From NCBI GenBank assembly GCA_023382535.1, contig JAHDWA010000019.1, positions 76,541 to 140,540 of the forward strand: DNA of 64,000 nt, given 5' to 3'. The translations under genes were made by a program, and so were the position numbers. The notes beneath the pieces were generated by a model, which was not told where the DNA came from, ran no database searches, and worked only from the letters and a program-made list of their open reading frames with translations. This document shows, in pieces, positions 18,664-27,568 of this stretch (position 1 is the first letter of the stretch; each line of letters opens with the position of its first letter). Source of the DNA: Anaerolineae bacterium. Lineage in GTDB: Bacteria; Chloroflexota; Anaerolineae; 4572-78; J111.

Positions 18664-19269
18664 CTAAGATTTCGGCTGGAGCCTGTGGGATTGAGCCAGA
18701 TCAAGCAGCAGTGGGGTCAATGACTGGTTGAGCGCCGCATACCCGGCAGAATTGAGGTGTAATAAATCTAGGGTGTATTCGCCTTTGACCAGCCCATTCT
18801 CGGACAGCAAGGTGTAGGCGTCGAACAGGATGACCTGTGGTCTGGCCAGAATGGTCAGATACTTGTTGACCTCAACCACCAGTGAGCTGATCTCCGAAAG
18901 ACCAAACTCACGATAGCCCAGGCGAAGATAGCCGGCCGGAAAGACGGTGGTCAGGATGACCGTTGCTCCGCTGGTTGTCACCTGAGAGACCAGTTGGCGG
19001 ATGTTGTTCTGGCACTGGACGACCAGGCTGGCCGTCTCTTCGGGGAAGAGGGAGACAGCGGTCAGATCATTGATCCCGATTTCCAGCACGACGATGTCCG
19101 GATGCAGGGGAGCGCCATAGGTGGCCCAGCGGCGCAAGGCTTCGGTTGAGGTCTGGCCGGGGGTGCCCCGGTTGGCGAAGATGAACCCTGGTAAATCCGG
19201 CGGTGGCCAGTCAGCGGCGCGGGAGTCGCCGTAGAAGAGAACGGTCAAAGGGTGGATGGGATCAGGCAT
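18664..19269 (-). CDS. SGNH/GDSL-family hydrolase
   Basis: About 201 residues with all four SGNH blocks: YGDSRAADW (nucleophile Ser), a Gly block in NRGTPGQTS, EIGINDL (GxND) and DLLHLNSAGY (catalytic Asp and His). The family comprises esterases, lipases and acetyl-hydrolases; the substrate is unknown. The start at 19269 overlaps the upstream gene end by a few bases around TGAGATG and has GAGGAA as ribosome site. A longer frame to 19368 only shadows the aldolase gene. No signal peptide, so cytoplasmic. Confidence 0.87.
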   Translation of the reverse strand: MPDPIHPLTVLFYGDSRAADWPPPDLPGFIFANRGTPGQTSTEALRRWATYGAPLHPDIVVLEIGINDLTAVSLFPEETASLVVQCQNNIRQLVSQVTTSGATVILTTVFPAGYLRLGYREFGLSEISSLVVEVNKYLTILARPQVILFDAYTLLSENGLVKGEYTLDLLHLNSAGYAALNQSLTPLLLDLAQSHRLQPKS

Positions 19270-19270
19270 C

Positions 19271-19930
19271 TCATTCCTCGGCTGACTGAGATTGGGCCTG
19301 CACCCAGGCCTGTTGTAAGAGGCGAGCGGTGCTGATAACGGTGGCCATCGAGGTGTAGGGTTCAGCAATAAAAGTCCGGCCGGCGGCTACACCGACTGCT
19401 CCAGTGCTGGCATAAGCGGCAATATTATCTATAGAGATGTCGCCGGCGGCGATGACAGCCAGGTCAGGCACAGCTCTACAAAGTTCGGCCAGATGTTCCG
19501 GTGGACCTTCAACTTTTATGAGCGAGCACCCGGCGGCTGCGGCTAGTTGAGCTTCGGCCAGGGTTGAAATCACAGGGACGTGTAAATACTGGTTCTTCCA
19601 GCTATGGGCAACAAGGACAGGATCAAAGGTCGCCGCAGTCGTGAACTGGGCACCTGCGTTCCAGGCCAGACTGGACTGTTCGACGGTTCGCACCCTACCC
19701 GCACCGATCAAAAGATGCGGCCCGGCCCGCTGGCGCAGGTCGGGGATGGCGTCAAAAGCATGCCGGTTGGTCAGGTCAATTTCCAGGGCCAGGACCGGCG
19801 CGGCTAGTATGGCATCACCGATTTCGATGATTTCAGTTAGGGAGAAATTCCCGCTCAGGACAGCGATCAGCCCGGCCTGTTGGAGCCGGATCAGGGGTGG
19901 TTGGGCTAACCAGAGCTGCGAAGCGCTCAT
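19271..19930 (-). CDS. KDPG/KHG aldolase-like protein
   Basis: A 219-residue class I aldolase-fold protein resembling Eda: LIAVLSG at the first strand, LEIDLTN in place of the usual EVTLRT, GAGRVRT in place of GAGTV, AGAQFTTAATFD, and the Schiff-base lysine in LIKVEGP. Enzymes of this family cleave 2-keto-3-deoxy-6-phosphogluconate or related keto acids to pyruvate. Departures at several motifs make the true substrate uncertain. The ATG directly abuts the stop of the upstream gene, and its own stop is coupled to the SGNH gene, so the three form one operon. Confidence 0.75.
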   Translation of the reverse strand: MSASQLWLAQPPLIRLQQAGLIAVLSGNFSLTEIIEIGDAILAAPVLALEIDLTNRHAFDAIPDLRQRAGPHLLIGAGRVRTVEQSSLAWNAGAQFTTAATFDPVLVAHSWKNQYLHVPVISTLAEAQLAAAAGCSLIKVEGPPEHLAELCRAVPDLAVIAAGDISIDNIAAYASTGAVGVAAGRTFIAEPYTSMATVISTARLLQQAWVQAQSQSAEE

Positions 19931-20575
19931 TCAGCGCATCTCCCAGGCATCTGCCAGCCGGTTCGAAAACCACAGTTCCACGTACTTCAGCCGGGGTTCA
20001 GTTTCAATACCGGAGCCGGTGACCGTGGCATAGCTGGCGTGGAATAACCGCAAACCAAAATCCGGGCGGGCAGCCTTAATTTGATCAGACAGCCAGCGGG
20101 CATCGCCGGGAGTCGTACTGTTAGGACAGATACAGATGAGTGTGCCCTGATACCGCAGCTTACCAAGAAGCAAGCGGGCGACATCAGCATAGCCGGGAAC
20201 GACCTCGCGGAAGGCGAGCAGCCGGTGGCCGTCACACGCGACCGACAGAGGCGGGCCGTAGAAAATGACCTCGAAGTCGAGAAAGTGACCTAGGACCATC
20301 GGGTCCAGAACATCGCCCCAGAGGCAGTCTATCCCTTGAGCCTGGTTGGCGGCGACAATCTCCGGAACTAAATCCAGTCCCCGGTAGCGCTCGATCCCCA
20401 ACTCGCGCCGATAAGCTAGGGCCTGCCGGGTGCAGTCACCGCAGCACAACTCGGCGATAGAGTTTACTCCCGGCAGGAGTTCACGCAGCAGAGCCACCCG
20501 CTGGGCGATCGTCTGCGGGTTGGTCCGGGCGAAAGCTTTTCTGGTTAGATCCGGCGTGTGTGAGAACTGTTTCAT
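19931..20575 (-). CDS. Methyltransferase-like protein of unknown substrate
   Basis: 214 residues with a Rossmann-like start IAELCCGDCT (resembles SAM motif I), GLDLVPEIVAA (acidic ribose contact) and VIFYGPPLS, which sits where DNA/RNA methylases carry (N/D)PPY. Four or five cysteines cluster in the first half. This suggests a class I methyltransferase, perhaps acting on nucleic acid, but the catalytic motif is not canonical. First gene of the three-gene run with the aldolase-like and SGNH genes; ATG at 20575. Confidence 0.6.
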   Translation of the reverse strand: MKQFSHTPDLTRKAFARTNPQTIAQRVALLRELLPGVNSIAELCCGDCTRQALAYRRELGIERYRGLDLVPEIVAANQAQGIDCLWGDVLDPMVLGHFLDFEVIFYGPPLSVACDGHRLLAFREVVPGYADVARLLLGKLRYQGTLICICPNSTTPGDARWLSDQIKAARPDFGLRLFHASYATVTGSGIETEPRLKYVELWFSNRLADAWEMR

Positions 20576-20593
20576 CCTTGACCTGGCTTCCTG

Positions 20594-21067
20594 TCATTCA
20601 CCCTGATAAATAACCCGAAACCGTTCGCATACCAGCGGCATGGTCTCGTCAAAGGAGCGGCCTATCCGGGGTAGAGAGCGGCTGAAGAAACGCCGGTGGG
20701 CTTCCCGCCAATAGGCCAGCGAGCGGTCCCCTTCGCCCTCCTCGTAGGCAAATGGGGCATCCACTTCGTTGAACGGCCGGATCGTGACCTCGACGGTCTC
20801 GATGATGCACCACGGCTCACCCCGGCCATTGAGCACGATTGTCTTCAACCCAACCTCCGGCAAAGGATTACCCTCAGCTTGCCATTCCCACAGAGCCGAA
20901 CAGGTGGCCGTTTTGATACCGCGCACGACCAGGTCCCCCAGTTCGTCGGCCATCGCCGGGCTGTCGCCAAATTCCTCGGCTACGTAACGCTCCGCTGGCA
21001 CTGGTGAGTCCTCGGGCAAGGTAGTCAGGAATGTTTGCCAATAGCCAGCCACCCCGTCTGACGTCAT
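20594..21067 (-). CDS. ASCH-domain protein
   Basis: 157 residues matching the ASCH (PUA-like) fold: ELGDLVVRGIKTATCSALWEW, VLNGRGEPWCIIETVEV, FAYEEGEGDRSLAYWREAHRRFF. ASCH proteins bind RNA or modified nucleosides; some bacterial members hydrolyse N4-acetylcytidine. Key Lys (GIKTAT) and Glu (EEGEGD) are present, compatible with amidohydrolase activity, but this is inference. It lies between a methyltransferase-like gene and a broken VOC gene. Confidence 0.82.
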   Translation of the reverse strand: MTSDGVAGYWQTFLTTLPEDSPVPAERYVAEEFGDSPAMADELGDLVVRGIKTATCSALWEWQAEGNPLPEVGLKTIVLNGRGEPWCIIETVEVTIRPFNEVDAPFAYEEGEGDRSLAYWREAHRRFFSRSLPRIGRSFDETMPLVCERFRVIYQGE

Positions 21068-21088
21068 CTTTCACCTCCCTTTGCTGCG

Positions 21089-21389
21089 CTACACCGTAAT
21101 CTCAATCCGGTTGCCATCGGGGTCCAGTACCACGCTTTCGTAGTAACCGTCACCGGTGTACCGGGGACCATCAAAGTGAACTGGGCAGGCGGGTCATTCC
21201 ATGCGCCAGAAATATCTCGCCGGGCCATCAGATTCAACCGAGCTCCCGAGTCGAAACGAAGAAAATAAAACTCGAATTGTTTGACGGGATTGACGTACTT
21301 CGACCTGGGTGGGACGGCAAAGTAGGTTTCATAAAATGTCTTCAATCGTTCGAGATGGTGCGTCAAATGGCGATATGTCCAATCTGCAT
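21089..21389 (-). pseudogene. Degraded VOC (glyoxalase/bleomycin-resistance) family gene
   Basis: Three frames together spell a VOC protein. MQIGHIAI starts at 21389; after one missing base the reading continues as THHLERLKTFYETYF and YVNPVKQFEFYFLRFDSGARL. The end [21 protein letters not shown] is only readable in a third frame, stopping at 21089. The total is about 100 codons, so some central sequence is also missing compared with the usual 120-130. At least two frameshifts plus a deletion make it non-functional. Confidence 0.8.
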
Positions 21390-21560
21390 CCATCCGCTCC
21401 TTCACAGTTGGCCCAAAATGCCGGTTAGATTGTACTACCTTCTCCGGAATAGCCAATTTTCCTGAGTTTGTAGCACCCACCGTAACGATCAGGGGACGCT
21501 CATTGGCTAAACTGAAGGTCATAAAGCTAACTAAAAGTATCACAAAAAAGGAATTTGGGT

Positions 21561-22373
21561 ATGAGAAAGATGCATGGCCTTTTTGTGGGTCTCATTTTGA
21601 ACCTCTGGCTGGGAGTTTCTCTGGTCACGGCTCAGTCTGGTTATCCTCAACCAACGAATACTTACGTTAACGACTTTGCGCGGCTGTTGACTCCCACCGA
21701 TACTACCTTGATTACCCAACTTCTGACCGATCTCAAGGCCAAAAATGACATCGAAGCGACCATCGTTACCCTCAACTCAGTCCACGATTACCCCACCGGC
21801 GATGAGACCATCGAAACCTTTGCCACTCATCTGTTCAACACCTGGGGCATTGGCGACAAGGCCAACCACAAAGGGATATTGATTTTGGTATCGACTCAGG
21901 ATCGTAAAGTGCGGATTGAACTGGGGACCGGCTATGAAAGCCAGTACAACGATGAGATGCAGCAGGTCATCAACGAGCAGATACTGCCGGCGTTCAAACA
22001 GGGCGATTACAGCCGCGGCCTCTACCAGGGGACCAGAGGGGTGATAGCGGCGCTCACCGGCATCTGGCCACCCGATGAGCGGCCGGTTCAATCAAGTAGT
22101 GGAAACAGTGTGCCGGTCACGGGGGTTTCGTCGCGCCGTCAGAGTGATGGCCGGATGGGCATTTTTCTCTTCGGTGCCTTTGTGGTAATCGTGGGCTATC
22201 TCATTCTGGCTTACATTTTTGGCTGGCCGGTAGGGAACAGCCGCTCTGACAATGATGACCGCCGTCATTCCTGGTCGTCTCGGTCCAGCAGCAGCCGTTC
22301 TAGCAGTTTTTCCGATAAGAGCCCCTTTGGCGGTGGCCGTTCATCGGGTGGTGGAGCCAGCGGAAGTTGGTAA
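21561..22373 (+). CDS. TPM-domain (YgcG-like) secreted/membrane protein
   Basis: The ATG at 21561, with AAGGA upstream, gives a signal peptide (GLFVGLILNLWLGVSLVTAQ). It is followed by a TPM domain (about 30-175) with VNDFARLLTPTD, DIEATIVTLNS, NTWGIGDKANHKGILILVS and RIELGTGYE. A transmembrane helix near 195-220 (GIFLFGAFVVIVGYLILAYIFG) and a Ser/Arg-rich then Gly/Ser tail (GGGRSSGGGASGSW) complete it. This is the usual YgcG architecture, thought to act in envelope or photosystem-type protein quality control; enzymatic role unproven. It is followed 59 bases later by a lipoprotein gene. Confidence 0.88.
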   Translation: MRKMHGLFVGLILNLWLGVSLVTAQSGYPQPTNTYVNDFARLLTPTDTTLITQLLTDLKAKNDIEATIVTLNSVHDYPTGDETIETFATHLFNTWGIGDKANHKGILILVSTQDRKVRIELGTGYESQYNDEMQQVINEQILPAFKQGDYSRGLYQGTRGVIAALTGIWPPDERPVQSSSGNSVPVTGVSSRRQSDGRMGIFLFGAFVVIVGYLILAYIFGWPVGNSRSDNDDRRHSWSSRSSSSRSSSFSDKSPFGGGRSSGGGASGSW

Positions 22374-22432
22374 AGCTTGAGTCTGACTTGGTTTCAAAAA
22401 TTAGAAGTAGTAACAAGATGGAGAGGACACCG

Positions 22433-22867
22433 ATGAAAAAAGTAATGCTATGGCTCGTGGTCGGGCTGTTTATACTGACCGGATGCGAGGGAGGGACGAC
22501 CGTGGAGGTAAACTCTCACTGCAATAGTTCGGGCCGGTCGGGAGTATGCATGGTGACACTGGTGAGTATTGATGGCGGGCCGTATCGCTTCAAGATCGAA
22601 AACGACTCGTTCTGGTCGGGGGCGGAGGCAGTGCAGGTGACGGCGCAGGTTTCGGTGGAGAAAGGTCGGCTCCAGGTTTGGCTGGAGGACCCAGAGGGTA
22701 ACAAAATCGCTGAAAACGTCAAGCCGGGACAATCGGTTGAACTCAAGGGGGCAGCCGATATGATTTCTTTCAGCGATGAGCGCTCGTTCAGCGTCTATTT
22801 TGAACCGCAGGGAGATGCTAAACGCGCCGAGAATGTTCAGGCCGAGATCCACTATGATATGCCGTAA
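22433..22867 (+). CDS. Small lipoprotein of unknown function
   Basis: The ATG at 22433 (ribosome site GGAGAGG) begins a lipoprotein signal MKKVMLWLVVGLFILTGCEGG with lipobox LTGC. The mature part (about 125 residues) is a beta-rich domain with two further cysteines (HCNSSGRSGVC) that could form a disulfide, and an anti-sigma/plasma-protein-like VYFEPQGD end. I do not recognise a family. Probably co-transcribed with the TPM gene. It converges with the broken nucleoside phosphorylase, leaving a 16-base gap. Confidence 0.75.
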   Translation: MKKVMLWLVVGLFILTGCEGGTTVEVNSHCNSSGRSGVCMVTLVSIDGGPYRFKIENDSFWSGAEAVQVTAQVSVEKGRLQVWLEDPEGNKIAENVKPGQSVELKGAADMISFSDERSFSVYFEPQGDAKRAENVQAEIHYDMP

Positions 22868-22883
22868 AGCGGTTGTCTGAGAC

Positions 22884-23651
22884 TCATAATAGCAGACAGG
22901 CTTCCGTCGCCAGGGCGACCAGTTTCTCCCGGACCGCCCAGTGTTTATGCCAACCCCGGCTGTCCCAAACATCACCGGCCAAATTGTCGCCGCCGTAGAG
23001 GATTTGTCCCAACGGTACGCCTCGAAATTGGGCGACGGCAAACAGTGCTGCTGCTTCCGTCTCCACGGCCAGGCAGCTTTCGGCTTTGCGTCGAGCGACT
23101 TTGGGCTAGGTCTCGCGGTAAATGGCGTCGGTCGTCCAGGTTTTGGTCAGCAGGTAATCCACCCCTTGTTGCTGCAAAACAGTTTCAATCACTGTCACGG
23201 CTGCCGGATGAGCGGCGGCTTCACGAGCCGGTGGCAGGTAGTGATACGAAGTCCCCTCATCCCGGATGGCACAGGTAGGGATGAGCAAGTGGCCCAAGAC
23301 AATATCTCGGTCCAACACCCCGGCTCCGCCACAGGCAATAAACTTGCGGCAGCCCAAGGCGATAACCTCATCCAGGATCACCGCCGCAAAGGGCGCGCCC
23401 ATCCCCGGTTGAAACAGAGCTACGGATTGGTTGCCATAGTTGAAAGCATAGACCGGGTGAACGCCCATCTCGCTGCGCAGGTTTTTGAGCAGGGTCAGCT
23501 GCCCTTCGGTGACAAAGTGGTCTATCACGTCTTGAAAGAAGCAGATGACGCCGTGTTCGGGCATTCCAACTAGCGGTTTGAACAGCCGCCGGGGTTCGAT
23601 GATGGCTTCTGCGGTTGGATCGTATTCCAGGATGGGAAATGAGTCGTCCAT
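22884..23651 (-). pseudogene. Nucleoside (uridine) phosphorylase interrupted by an in-frame TAG
   Basis: Frame 23651-22884 encodes a full-length (about 255 codons) PNP/UDP-family phosphorylase broken by one TAG at 23106-23108. Before it lie FQPGMGAPFAAVILDEVIALGCRKFIACGGAG and TWTTDAIYRET; after it, in the same frame, PKVARRKAESCLAVETEAAALFAVAQF and a normal C-terminus. The interruption sits in the substrate-binding loop just before the VEMEAA-type motif (here VETEAA). A single nonsense mutation, sequencing error or rare readthrough are all possible. It is coupled to the upstream M50-like gene (1-base gap). Confidence 0.82.
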
Positions 23652-23652
23652 A

Positions 23653-24192
23653 TCACTTAAACCTCCACTTTCTTTGCTTGGCCAGAAACAGACCCGGCAG
23701 GACCACGAGGCCGCTAGCTATGAAACCGGCATGCCACACCATCCGGTCGGCCTGCTCTGAGGATTGCCCGTGTTCTACTAACGTCCATTTGAGGATAACT
23801 CCGCCATCAATAAAGGATAAGGGAAACAGGCTGCTGACAACCAGCAGACTATTAAACCAACCCAACAAGGTCGGCCCAGTCCGTAGTCCCCACCAGGACG
23901 GGGTGAGGAAGCGGAGTAAGAAAAAGTGCAGTCCAGCCAGAGCATTGGCCACTGGTCCGCCAATGGAGCGCAACCGGTGCGCCTGAGGAGTGACGGCATT
24001 ATCCAGATATACCGTCCGAGGCAGAGGTGCTGCGAGGTGAATGCTATCTATCGGCGCGCCGGCATAACGGGCGCTCAGGATATGGCCAACAAAATGAACC
24101 AGGTCGGTTAGAGCCTAGGCCAGGAGCAGCCAGCCACCCCGATACAGGCGGTCTGGCCAGGAATGGGCCAGGCCGGTCCAGCCCAGACCGAA
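23653..24192 (-). pseudogene. M50/site-2-protease-like membrane protein with in-frame TAG and truncated N-terminus
   Basis: The frame from 24192 to 23653 reads FGLGWTGLAHSWPDRLYRGG, then TAG at 24115-24117, then ALTDLVHFVGHILSARYAGAP, QAHRLRSIGGPVANALAG, SFIDGGVILKW and a final hydrophobic helix. HxxxH, GGPxAN and DGG are the site-2 protease landmarks, although the glutamate of HExxH is replaced (HFVGH). Further stops lie upstream, so the N-terminus is lost too. Without an alternative start the remaining 106-codon piece from TTG 23973 lacks the metal site. Clearly a remnant. Confidence 0.72.
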
Positions 24193-24263
24193 TCATACTC
24201 AAGGACGTCAGCAAGGCCGAGGGTTCAGCCATAACCGGAGTGTTCAATAGGATGAATAGGCGT

Positions 24264-25388
24264 TTAGGTTCTTAAGCCATTTTCTTCCTTTATTAACTCA
24301 AGTAAATGCCGTTCGATATTCTGCCACGGGGCAGATAGGTCAATGCACTCAATTCTCAGGGTGTGGTCTTGTAATTCGATCTCCTCAGAAAATGGGGAAT
24401 GGATGGCTGGATATAGCAGGATACCCGATGCTGTGCGATATTGTCCCATTAGATGCTCCTGTGTTTTCAGGTAGGCATACAGTTGGTAAAGATGAGCTGA
24501 GTCAAATACAGACTTCCCCCACCGATTTTCTATCAGACTATTGGTCGTGAATTTTGTGTCTAATATAATGATGCGCCTCGATCGCTTTTCTTCCAAAACC
24601 AGATCAGGACACATAGAGGGCAGATATTGATTGGGGGATTTCTCATGCCAACTGAGGGATTTTTGGGGCGTTACGGTCCACCCCTTTAAGTGCATCTGAT
24701 AAAAGTTGGCCACAAAGCGCTCGTAAATGCGATAGAGGACCAACATCTCGCGATCTAGCGTGGGCAAACGGTGTTGGCCCATTGATTCGGTGGGCATCTG
24801 CCGTTGCAGAATTAATTCGCAGATAGCCAGCATCAGCCGATAATCACCGTCATTACGGCCCAACTGCTGCCGGCGGATAAAATCAAGCTTCAGTTCTATC
24901 AGGTCAATCCCGTCCAGAACTCTGGTCAGCCAGCGCAGGTTATGGCGCAGTTCATCTGCTCGAACAAGATCAGGACCAAATTGACCGGTCTGAACCAGTC
25001 TAGCCAGGGTGCTGCGGATGATTTGGTTTTTAGGCGCATTGGCGCTGTACTGTTGAAATTCACAAAAAGCCTGACCCTGCTCAAAAAGGCGATATTTTAG
25101 ACTCTTGGTGAAATCAATATGCCCGCGAATACCTCGGAGAGGTTGGGCCTCATTTACATAGCTGCACCCCAACCCAATCCGTAAACGCTGCTGGATCAAT
25201 CGCATGAGGATAGATGCGAGCAATGCATCTAAAGTCGGCGCATTCTCAATATCTTCCATGTGCCAGTAATTTTTCAGAGGCACCTGGTTCCAGGCATACA
25301 ACAGCATATACCAAAGATTACGGATAGGAATGCCGTATTCTGTCCATTGGACAGCTTCTCTCTCGACTTCAGGATGGCTCGCACTCAT
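24264..25388 (-). CDS. mcrC: McrC-like nuclease subunit of a McrBC restriction system
   Basis: 374 residues with the McrC architecture: an N-terminal beta/helical part (PIRNLWYMLLYAWNQV) and a C-terminal PD-(D/E)xK nuclease with PDLVLEEK followed by IIILDTKF (Asp and Lys of the catalytic core) and HLYQLYAYL. McrC is the endonuclease partner that McrB GTPase translocates to cut modified DNA. Its start ATG overlaps the mcrB stop by 4 bases (ATGA), meaning tight coupling. It is the last gene of the long leftward defence operon. Confidence 0.88.
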   Translation of the reverse strand: MSASHPEVEREAVQWTEYGIPIRNLWYMLLYAWNQVPLKNYWHMEDIENAPTLDALLASILMRLIQQRLRIGLGCSYVNEAQPLRGIRGHIDFTKSLKYRLFEQGQAFCEFQQYSANAPKNQIIRSTLARLVQTGQFGPDLVRADELRHNLRWLTRVLDGIDLIELKLDFIRRQQLGRNDGDYRLMLAICELILQRQMPTESMGQHRLPTLDREMLVLYRIYERFVANFYQMHLKGWTVTPQKSLSWHEKSPNQYLPSMCPDLVLEEKRSRRIIILDTKFTTNSLIENRWGKSVFDSAHLYQLYAYLKTQEHLMGQYRTASGILLYPAIHSPFSEEIELQDHTLRIECIDLSAPWQNIERHLLELIKEENGLRT

Positions 25389-27511
25389 GAAGCTAAGAGC
25401 CGCCTTTCGGCTTCGTCGGCCTTCTTTTGGTTATCGAACCAGTATTCTTGTAACAAAGGGACGATTTCGGTGCGCACAATGCCCTGATACCAGGTCTTAT
25501 CCAGTCCGGCAAAACTATCGCCCTTGGGACAAAAGAAACTATGACCAAGCTGGTAATTCTCTCCCAGCAAAGGATCTTCTCTGATTTCCTTATTGAGCGC
25601 CGACATCCGTTCGATAATCAATTGAACCAGATCAGCATCCATTGATCTATCCAGTAGCCACTGCCGGAATAGTTCGCTTTCGTATTGGGGTTTCAGGGTC
25701 ACAAAAGCAAAACGACGTCGCAGAGCATAATCAACCATTGCCAGCGAACGATCTGCCACATTCATTAAGCCAATCAAATAGAGGTTCGAGGGTACGAAAA
25801 AGCGAGGTTCGTCCTGATCGCGATATACCAAAGGCAGGGCAAACTCTGTTCCCCGCTTATCGGCTTCGATAAGCATCAGTAACTCGCCAAAAATCTGGCT
25901 AAGGTTGCCCCGGTTTATCTCGTCAATGATAAAAACATATTCGCGGTCCGGGTCTGCGATAGCTTTTTTGCAGAAGTCATAAAAAACGCCGTTCTGTAAG
26001 CCAAAGCTACCAGCTTTGCCGGGTAACGGGCGATAGCCCCGGACAAAATCATCATAGGAGTAGGACTGATGAAACTGCACCATCTCAAGTCGCTTATTAT
26101 CGACTTCTTTCATCACTGCGTATGCCAATTTTCGGGCGATGAAGGTTTTCCCAACACCAGGAGGACCCTGCAAAATCATGGCCTTCTTTGAGTGCAAGCG
26201 ATCTATGAACTGGTTCAAATCATCTTCGACCAAAAAGACGCCAGATGCGATGATATCCTCGATGCTATAGGGTACCGAGAGGGCATCTGAGCCTGCCATG
26301 ACGTCTACCTTTGGAGCAGTAGTATCCCACCATAGCTTACAGAACCATTCATAATCTTGGTCTTTACCATACCAAACAAACTCAATGAGTTTTTCGGCTA
26401 GCTCCTTGAATTTGTAATCCTTATCAGTTCTTAAGTGCCAGATGGTGAGTCTGTTAGTGTAGAAATACCACCATTTCTCTGTAAAATTATGATCCCATTC
26501 CACTTCGACCGTCCTGCCGTCATTCCGGTTGGCGACAATGGTTCCAATCGCCTTGATCACCATCCGTGACACAGTTTTGTTCCGAGCGTCGAACGGTAAA
26601 CCCTTGCGTTGGATCGAAGTAGCTTTAATGGCAATCTTGTCACCCACCCCCATGGATTTGACGTCATCAATATAGCGGTCCTCGTATCCATTCTCCCAGA
26701 TACCTTCGTCCAGGAAGCGAGCTGTCTGGTCGGTCGGGTCTCTATCGTCCCAATAAGCCCCGACCAGCCAATAATTATTTTCCTTTACGATACGATTAAT
26801 TGGTTCTTTTACTGTGGATGACCCAAATGCTGGGCTTTTTGGCGCGTGCCAGGCTTCATCCGATAGCTCCGGGAATGATTTCCCTTTTGACAGGATAGAT
26901 TGCAAGGTGTCAGAATAAAATTTTGCCGTCAGACCGCTTGCCGGCAATTTAATCCTCAAATAGGTCCGGTTCGTTTGATCCAGATTTAGAAAGGTATAGG
27001 GGCGTATCCAAAACAAGCCCATGGTAAGGTTTATATTGGTAGATTTGACCTTCAGGGCATCATCGAAGGCTTGCAAAAAATCTGCCTGTTTCAGTGGCTC
27101 TTTTTCCAGAGCTAGTTGAAAAACGCGCCATAAGCGTCCTACATCGCCTATATCCCTTGACTCCTGGTAAGGAATAAACCACGATTTCATATTATTTAAA
27201 GTTGGGACGCCAGCAAAATCATTCGGCAGACCACTTTGCAAACTGAAGTGCCGTTTCACTTGGTCGAGAATAGTAATGCGCTGCTCAGGCCGGATACTCC
27301 GATTAAAAACGCCGAAAAAGGTAAATGGATCAATCTCTCTTAGGAGAAAGCGCGCGCCATTTTCATCTTTGTCAGTCAGGGGGGTGATCACATAACCCTG
27401 AGAACGTAAACCTTCCAGGAAGGTAATCAGCTCTTCTTGCCGGTTCTGCCAGTTTGCTAATTCATTTGCCAACTCTTGATAAATAGGTATCCAGGTAAAG
27501 TGATCTGCCAT
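25385..27511 (-). CDS. mcrB: McrB-like AAA+ GTPase with N-terminal EVE/PUA-like modified-base reader
   Basis: 708 residues. The N-terminal 200 are of unclear fold. About 245-350 resembles an EVE/PUA-like domain (NYWLVGAYW, GVGDKIAIKA, GTIVANRNDGRTVEVEW), a reader of modified cytosine in McrB-type proteins. The C-terminal AAA+ module has LQGPPGVGKTF (Walker A), FIIDEINRGN (Walker B) and MNVADRSLAMVDYALRRRF, where NxAD is the GTP-specificity motif and Arg residues are finger/sensor. It forms GTP-driven rings with McrC (4-base overlap). Placed 57 bases after brxA and on the same strand, so the type IV restriction module is appended to the BREX operon. Confidence 0.9.
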   Translation of the reverse strand: MADHFTWIPIYQELANELANWQNRQEELITFLEGLRSQGYVITPLTDKDENGARFLLREIDPFTFFGVFNRSIRPEQRITILDQVKRHFSLQSGLPNDFAGVPTLNNMKSWFIPYQESRDIGDVGRLWRVFQLALEKEPLKQADFLQAFDDALKVKSTNINLTMGLFWIRPYTFLNLDQTNRTYLRIKLPASGLTAKFYSDTLQSILSKGKSFPELSDEAWHAPKSPAFGSSTVKEPINRIVKENNYWLVGAYWDDRDPTDQTARFLDEGIWENGYEDRYIDDVKSMGVGDKIAIKATSIQRKGLPFDARNKTVSRMVIKAIGTIVANRNDGRTVEVEWDHNFTEKWWYFYTNRLTIWHLRTDKDYKFKELAEKLIEFVWYGKDQDYEWFCKLWWDTTAPKVDVMAGSDALSVPYSIEDIIASGVFLVEDDLNQFIDRLHSKKAMILQGPPGVGKTFIARKLAYAVMKEVDNKRLEMVQFHQSYSYDDFVRGYRPLPGKAGSFGLQNGVFYDFCKKAIADPDREYVFIIDEINRGNLSQIFGELLMLIEADKRGTEFALPLVYRDQDEPRFFVPSNLYLIGLMNVADRSLAMVDYALRRRFAFVTLKPQYESELFRQWLLDRSMDADLVQLIIERMSALNKEIREDPLLGENYQLGHSFFCPKGDSFAGLDKTWYQGIVRTEIVPLLQEYWFDNQKKADEAERRLLAS

Positions 27512-27568
27512 GGCTTTAATTCCTGTTGAAATTAGGTTTAGCTTCCAAAGGATGAAATCAATTTGGGT

